Below, piece by piece: positions 59,218 to 64,000 of a stretch of 64,000 nt of DNA (its first letter is position 1; each line of letters opens with the position of its first letter). This DNA comes from Nakaseomyces glabratus (Eukaryota; Ascomycota; Saccharomycetes; Saccharomycetales; Saccharomycetaceae). The stretch spans positions 1,346,001 to 1,410,000 of the forward strand of contig NC_088963.1 of assembly GCF_010111755.1 (NCBI RefSeq), given 5' to 3'. The notes beneath the pieces are model-generated. The model searched no databases and had not been told where the DNA came from. It saw nothing but the letters and a program-made list of their open reading frames with translations. Both the position numbers and the translations under genes were made by a program.

Positions 59218-59225
59218 TATAAAAG
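59218..59225 (+). promoter_or_regulatory. TATA box of the quinone reductase
   Basis: TATAAAAG, 120 bp upstream of the ATG at 59345. Transcription from it could include or skip the upstream ATG at 59286. Confidence 0.55.
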
Positions 59226-59344
59226 AAAACCATTTTTATGGGTTCCAATCGTTTATTCTTTTACCAAAAATCATTCACTATCTGAAATGCCAACGGTAGA
59301 AAACAATAAGTTTTACAGGTTATTGACACCCATACTAGAAAAAT

Positions 59345-59986
59345 ATGCGTTATCTTATCATATATGCTCACCCTGACCCAAAGTCTTTAAACAGCTCGCT
59401 TCTAAAAGAGACTGTGGGTCAATTGACCTCCCAAGGACACGAGGTGAAGGTCTCTGACCTTTACGCTCAAAAATGGAAAGCTGCGTTGGACAGTGACGAT
59501 GCTCCTGTACAACAAGAACCAGGTCGTTCTCATTTCACATTCGATCTAGGCTTATCGTTCGAGAAAGGTAAACTGCCTGCCGATATTGTTGCTGAACAAG
59601 AAAAGGTCAAATGGGCAGACCACGTTATTTTCCAATTCCCTCTATGGTGGTATGCTATGCCAGCCATTATGAAAGGATGGCTTGACCGCGTATTTACATA
59701 CGGATTTTCATTCGAAATGCTACCGGATGGAGGAATCGGAGGTTTACTAAAAGGTAAAAAAGCCTCAATCATTGTCACAGCAGGTGGGTCTGAAGAACAG
59801 TACACATCAAACGTCCCTATAGAGGATCTACTGCATCCGATCCTTCATACTTTGCTTAAGTATTGTGGAATTGAACCATTACCTACCTTAACATTTTACG
59901 ATACTATTTCAAAGTCTAAAGAGGAGTATGAGAAGGAAAAATTGAGACTACATAAGCACTTACAGACTCTAACCGCTGTGGAGTAA
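59345..59986 (+). CDS. Flavodoxin-fold NAD(P)H:quinone oxidoreductase (Flavodoxin_2 family)
   Basis: The 213-residue protein fits the NQO1/MdaB/KefF-like flavodoxin-fold family, which binds FAD or FMN and reduces quinones by two electrons. Visible features are a first strand and flavin-phosphate loop (YLIIYAHPDPKSLNSSL, 3-19), the flavin/substrate block PLWWYAMPAIMKGWLDR (99-115), and the glycine-rich loop VTAGGSEEQY near 144-153. No targeting peptide or membrane segment is present, so it is probably cytosolic. A typical S. cerevisiae relative is not in the syntenic region. Location at a chromosome end and resemblance to bacterial enzymes make horizontal acquisition possible. The start is the first in-frame ATG. 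Confidence 0.88.
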   Translation: MRYLIIYAHPDPKSLNSSLLKETVGQLTSQGHEVKVSDLYAQKWKAALDSDDAPVQQEPGRSHFTFDLGLSFEKGKLPADIVAEQEKVKWADHVIFQFPLWWYAMPAIMKGWLDRVFTYGFSFEMLPDGGIGGLLKGKKASIIVTAGGSEEQYTSNVPIEDLLHPILHTLLKYCGIEPLPTLTFYDTISKSKEEYEKEKLRLHKHLQTLTAVE

Positions 59987-61203
59987 ACATATGTAGAGTC
60001 AAATGTATATTCTAACGTCAAACGATCTTCGGTTTGGATCGGAAATACATCATTTTATTAAATCAGTAAAGAAGGTTATATAGCTCCCCTAAGTTAAAAA
60101 ATTGTTGATCGTATCGATCTTATGTTAGGTGTGGTACCAAAAATTGTTTTTAATAAGTTACATTTACAATTGATCACTCCAAAACAATATATTCATTGCA
60201 TATATAGAAATAACAACTCTCAACGATGCCCCTTTAATGACATTATATGATTTGTGTAACATCCATTTACCATGTAGAAACATTTTAGGATACTTATATT
60301 ATTTTTCACTAAATTTTTTTTAGAAAATATCATTAAGGCTACTTTTTGCAAGGGAATCAGATATATCTCGAAACTTTAATAAATCACGTATGACTTCTTC
60401 AGTTTTAAACTACAAGCTATGCAAATTAGAGTTTCTATTTAGCAATTTTCAATTCAATATTTTGAGTAATTGAGTAGATCCGTTGATTATCTACTCATTA
60501 ATAGCTAAATCTTTGAGTTGATGACAGGTTTACTACGTTATACATATATTTAACAACGACGACGAATAACGATAAACACAGAGCAGCTATAAAAACGGTA
60601 TCTTAAAATATCTGACTTCTATTGCTACAAATAATTATAATATCCTTTCAAATTAGATAATATGTTATGTATAATGCCTGGGAGATAACAATCTTTCTAA
60701 GTCATCATCGTGGTCATAAATACCAGAAATATATCTTGAAAATAATCTATTGTGTCATATGGTGAATGGTATTATCTTAGAAAATACACTCTCCTTTTAA
60801 TTTTAATAATTGATGGCTTTCTATTCAAATCATTGGTTGATACCAAATTGGGTGGCATAGCATAACATAATTCTTATATCTAAAATCATTGATTGTTAGA
60901 ATATCCATTCCCTATTATGCCGCCGTACCATTTCAAATTATTATCTAATCTACGATCATTATACAATATAGGTATTTTGCTTTTCGAAGAGTGCTATGAA
61001 TTACTGTTTGACTAATAATGTTATATCTACTAAACATTTAATTTCATGAATTGATTTAAAAAAGTTAATCATAGTATACAATACATACTCTCTAGCAATG
61101 ATAGATGAAAAAAAATCTACCTGTATATATAAATGTCTTTTTAGCAAATAAGAAAACAAAATGTAATTGAAATTCGCAACTTCAGTGCAAGTTGCTAAAT
61201 AAA
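59987..61203. other. Convergent intergenic region, quinone reductase / permease
   Basis: 1.2 kb of very AT-rich DNA with many TATATA tracts and no acceptable reading frame. I see nothing else in it. Confidence 0.5.
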
Positions 61204-62949
61204 TCATATTTCTGCAACTCCGTCCTTTGTGCTACCCTTTTCAGTTCCTTCCTCAACATATGCACGTGATATCTCACTATCCGACTCAGTTGGTTGCTCT
61301 TCTCTCATGACCTCATTAGCGGTTGGAATGAAGTACTCTTGTCTTTCAGCCTCTGTCAATCCACTATAAGGAACCATACCCTTTTTAATCGCGGTTTTTT
61401 CATCGAAGGCACCATAATAGTCTTTGTCATCCTGTAGAACGTTAATTTTGAAGGGGAATATAATACACAAAATCCAGTACAAGCAAAATGACATAACAAA
61501 CGCGAAAAAGGAGTCACCATAATAAAAATTGACTATACCTCTATTGTTAAAAGCATTATGATTGACTTGCCATGCGATTCCCGGTAGACCTGGTGCCATA
61601 GGCACAATCATCGCAATAAACGCTCTCCAGTTGAAACCCTTTGTAAAATAATATTCACCTTTTAAAATAAAAGCCTGTGATGCTGAATAGTTTCGTTTCC
61701 TGATAATGAAGTTATCACAAATCATAACAGCTAGTATAGGCACCATGACAACACCGAAAGAACTCATTACTGTTAAAAAGGTTGAGGAGGAATTATAAAA
61801 GTTCCACGGTTGAACTGCAACCGATACAATAGCAGTAAAAAAAGCACCTCTCTTAATGTTGACGTATTTGGGTAATAAACCAGCCAAATCCATACCGCTT
61901 GCGAATCCAGCATTAGAGATGGTATAAGCAATTTGAGATAATGCGAAGAAAACACCGCAAAAAAACGAGGCTGCTCTAGCTGCAGGATGGTAGCCGTGAT
62001 TTAACCAATAATTACAGATTTCTGTTGGCATCCACATGGACTCACCATACAATTCTTGTGTAGTAGAAGCACCAATAACACCATATGCTGGAACTAGGTT
62101 TGGGGGAATCATTAAACCAACAATAGTTCCAAGATAAATTCCTTTTAAAGATGAACCAAATCTGGAATAGTCACTTTGGTTTACAGCACCAGGTGAAACA
62201 GCGCCAAACCAATATGATATCATGTAAACCCATGCCCAAGCCCTATCAGAACCACTAACCGTTGTTTTTTGGGTGTGAAATAATGAACCAGCACCCCCAT
62301 TTGCATGACACAGATATATGATTATCCCCAGCATTGAGAAACATGTCCCGGCACAAGCAATTATTAATATCCTATTAATTTGATATGGTTTCATTAGATA
62401 GCATAAAGCACAGACAATATGGAAAATAACGAAACCGATCAATTCTTTTGTGGTCATAGCAACATGCGGAGATAAAGTATTTTTTAATTCTAGATAGTGG
62501 TGTGACCATGAATTTAATATCAGGTTAATACATAACCCTCCTAACCACGCGTTTGAGCCATAGTTCACAATACTTAATAAAACTCTAATAATAACACCAA
62601 AAGCAGATCCATAGATACCGAAGGTAAATCTTTGAGAAAGCGTATAGCCAACTTTCCAGTCCCAACCTGGATAACAGTTGGCCAGTGAGTAAACAATTGT
62701 TAGAGCATTCCCCAGAATAAATGTTGCGATAGTCTCTGGATAACTTAGCCCAACTGTCAATGCTGCTGTAGCGCCCATCCATGTACCTACTGTAAAGGCA
62801 ATTGTACCCCAGTAGGCAAAGTTAGACCAGAACCCCCATGTTTGGTGGCTTTTAGGGATTGGTACCAAGTCTGGATTTTTTAAGAAACTTAAAGTTTGTC
62901 TTTCTTCCACAGGGACTTCCAAATACTTGAGAAACTTAAATCCTCTCAT
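61204..62949 (-). CDS. NCS1-family thiamine/nucleoside permease (Thi7/Nrt1/Fui1-like)
   Basis: This 581-residue plasma-membrane permease has about 12 hydrophobic segments. Strong matches to S. cerevisiae Thi7/Thi72/Nrt1 (from memory) include FLKNPDL, QTWGFWSNFAYWG, ITNAGF-like TISNAGFASGMDLAG, PWNFYNSSSTFLTVMSSFG and the tail DDKDYYGAF. Within NCS1 this subgroup imports thiamine (Thi7, Thi72) or nicotinamide riboside (Nrt1), with Fur4 and Fui1 more distant, so thiamine is the most likely substrate. The C-terminus is acidic and Lys-containing, fitting ubiquitin-driven turnover. The ATG at 62949 is the first in frame. The exact paralog cannot be named from sequence alone. Confidence 0.9.
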   Translation of the reverse strand: MRGFKFLKYLEVPVEERQTLSFLKNPDLVPIPKSHQTWGFWSNFAYWGTIAFTVGTWMGATAALTVGLSYPETIATFILGNALTIVYSLANCYPGWDWKVGYTLSQRFTFGIYGSAFGVIIRVLLSIVNYGSNAWLGGLCINLILNSWSHHYLELKNTLSPHVAMTTKELIGFVIFHIVCALCYLMKPYQINRILIIACAGTCFSMLGIIIYLCHANGGAGSLFHTQKTTVSGSDRAWAWVYMISYWFGAVSPGAVNQSDYSRFGSSLKGIYLGTIVGLMIPPNLVPAYGVIGASTTQELYGESMWMPTEICNYWLNHGYHPAARAASFFCGVFFALSQIAYTISNAGFASGMDLAGLLPKYVNIKRGAFFTAIVSVAVQPWNFYNSSSTFLTVMSSFGVVMVPILAVMICDNFIIRKRNYSASQAFILKGEYYFTKGFNWRAFIAMIVPMAPGLPGIAWQVNHNAFNNRGIVNFYYGDSFFAFVMSFCLYWILCIIFPFKINVLQDDKDYYGAFDEKTAIKKGMVPYSGLTEAERQEYFIPTANEVMREEQPTESDSEISRAYVEEGTEKGSTKDGVAEI

Positions 62950-63677
62950 TATCGGTACGTCTTTATTCAGTTGAGATTTATATTAAATCTAAACAGTCAA
63001 AATAAATTTATTTTGCATATAGAAGTAAATGAATTAAATTTAAATAAAAATTTAATTAAAAATAAAAAAAAAATAGAAAAAAATTAAAAAATACTTAGGC
63101 GTCAAAAATAATTAAATAATAAATCTAAACACGACAGTACAAAAATTCCAGTAAATTTTCTATATAATATTGTCAACTAAATTTCAGAACTACTTGTAAA
63201 AACATCTGTTATTTATATATTTTTTTTTCCCTGGTTGATAAAAACTGCAAAGCCGTTGTAATGAAATTCATGGACGTCGAAACATTTTTTTCTGGTCATG
63301 TCATCTTGAATTAACTAGCTCAAATAGTATTTATAAAGCTTTTCTTCATCATATAAAGCCAACATCAAAGAAAAAAACTGAAAAACAATACACCACAGCT
63401 TCCTATATTTAATCAAAATTCCGTCGCTCTCCAAAAACTATGCATTTCCTTGATTTGATTATTCATGACACAGCAGTGAACAACAACTTAAAAGAGTCAA
63501 ACAAATGAAGGCAGCAGATTCTTATCTAAACACTCAAATTGTTTGGCAATCTACCTTCCACCATCCTTTACAAGGTACAACACCAGAGAGCTGCCCTGTT
63601 TTATTTTGACACTAAGTGAGTCGCACAATATTTTATGTAGAACTGGCCCACCAAGCTAACTGAGAGGGAATCCGCAC
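62950..63677. other. Upstream region of the permease gene
   Basis: 728 bp. The first 150 bp is extremely A/T-rich with long A runs (about 63040-63110). A minus-strand TATA-like TATAAATA lies near 63331-63338. No gene is called. Confidence 0.5.
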
Positions 63678-64000
63678 TCAAACTACAGCACAAATTGTTC
63701 CGGCCATGATAGCGGTCACATGAAATACTTTTCCGATAACGAACGACCAATCCTTGGAAGAAACCCTTTTGTACGTTTCCACCCCACCTTCTGTGTACAC
63801 ACAGTCACCCGTAGTAATGCTGATTGCTGCCATTCCCACCCCTCTTCGGTTTGTAGTCAAGTCCTTTGGATGTGAGAAAACTTGCTGCCCACGTTCTTTT
63901 GTCCGCACCTCACCTTCTAAGGTGATAATCCATTGCTTTTCGTACAGAAGGAAACTCGGTGTTACAATCGGCTTTATGCGAGAGTCAAGAGGAACTGCGA
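63678..64000 (-). CDS. Possible C-terminal part of an unrecognised gene running off the right edge
   Basis: The minus-strand frame ending at a TGA at 63678 stays open for 107 codons to the window end, past the GTG at 63908 that a start-codon search would stop at. The visible part contains RTKERGQQVFSHPKDL, ITTGDCVYTEGGVETY and a hydrophobic end (FHVTAIMAGTICAVV). I do not recognise the family. Open frames of this length also arise by chance here (for example at 38058-38393), so the call needs the adjacent sequence. Confidence 0.35.
   Translation of the reverse strand, partial: AVPLDSRIKPIVTPSFLLYEKQWIITLEGEVRTKERGQQVFSHPKDLTTNRRGVGMAAISITTGDCVYTEGGVETYKRVSSKDWSFVIGKVFHVTAIMAGTICAVV

Larger units (their letters stand above)
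57977..59344. other. Intergenic region between the adhesin and the quinone reductase
   Basis: 1.37 kb. It holds the adhesin 3' end, a decamer repeat (58134-58163), an E-box (58617), two Pdr1-type elements and a TATA box. A 72-codon ATG frame at 58355-58573 looks random and is not called. Confidence 0.5.

Noticed and set aside
63909..64000. Treating the right-edge frame as a complete short gene starting at GTG 63908
   Set aside because: GTG is not a normal nuclear start in yeast and the frame continues open to the window edge, so it is reported as a partial instead.

Overview
The window is nuclear DNA of a post-whole-genome-duplication budding yeast. It is AT-rich and has compact, almost intronless genes. 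From GOT1 at the left edge to ADH6 at about 51.6 kb, the genes follow the order and strand of Saccharomyces cerevisiae chromosome XIII right arm (YMR292W to YMR318C). A PA14-domain, GPI-anchored adhesin-like protein with internal repeats lies beyond that block. This pairing points to Nakaseomyces glabratus (Candida glabrata), probably the right end of chromosome M, or a very close relative. The species call is inference from gene content and remembered synteny, not from a database search.

Layout. 0-9 kb: GOT1 (partial; window opens in its intron), HER2, JNM1, a YMR295C homolog, PRC1 (carboxypeptidase Y), LIP1, DYN3. 9-22 kb: ADE4, ATM1, YME2, UBP15. 22-34 kb: three cell-wall beta-glucan genes in a row, SCW10, FKS3 and GAS1, with a 3-kb intergenic region between the first two. 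34-52 kb: PSE1, NIP1, a SPOUT-methyltransferase-like gene (YMR310C homolog), GLC8, ELP6, TGL3, PRE5, a YMR315W-type oxidoreductase and ADH6. 52-64 kb: gene-poor, subtelomere-like DNA holding the adhesin-like gene (probably PWP6), a flavodoxin-fold quinone reductase, a thiamine/nucleoside-type NCS1 permease, and a reading frame that runs off the right edge. LCB1, ADH2, DIA1 and YMR317W, present in the S. cerevisiae segment, are missing here.

Functional links. SCW10, FKS3 and GAS1 make and remodel beta-1,3-glucan. JNM1 and DYN3 serve the dynein/dynactin spindle-positioning pathway. HER2, ATM1 and YME2 are mitochondrial. NIP1, PSE1 and the SPOUT gene serve translation and ribosome supply. The rightmost genes look like surface and stress functions typical of accessory chromosome ends. 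Several reading frames open with TTG or GTG in the raw sequence; for ATM1, UBP15, LIP1, NIP1, the YMR315W homolog and the adhesin I moved the start to the first sensible ATG.

I see no wholly new system. The strongest observations are: a hairpin in the GOT1 intron that would hide two decoy splice acceptors; a perfect Ume6/URS1 site upstream of FKS3; a divergent echinocandin hot-spot-2 region in FKS3; a shortened carboxypeptidase Y propeptide without the QRPL sorting motif; a palindromic PAC element and an orphan PAC element; and near-identical tandem repeats in the adhesin. No tRNA, rRNA, transposon, centromere or CRISPR was found.
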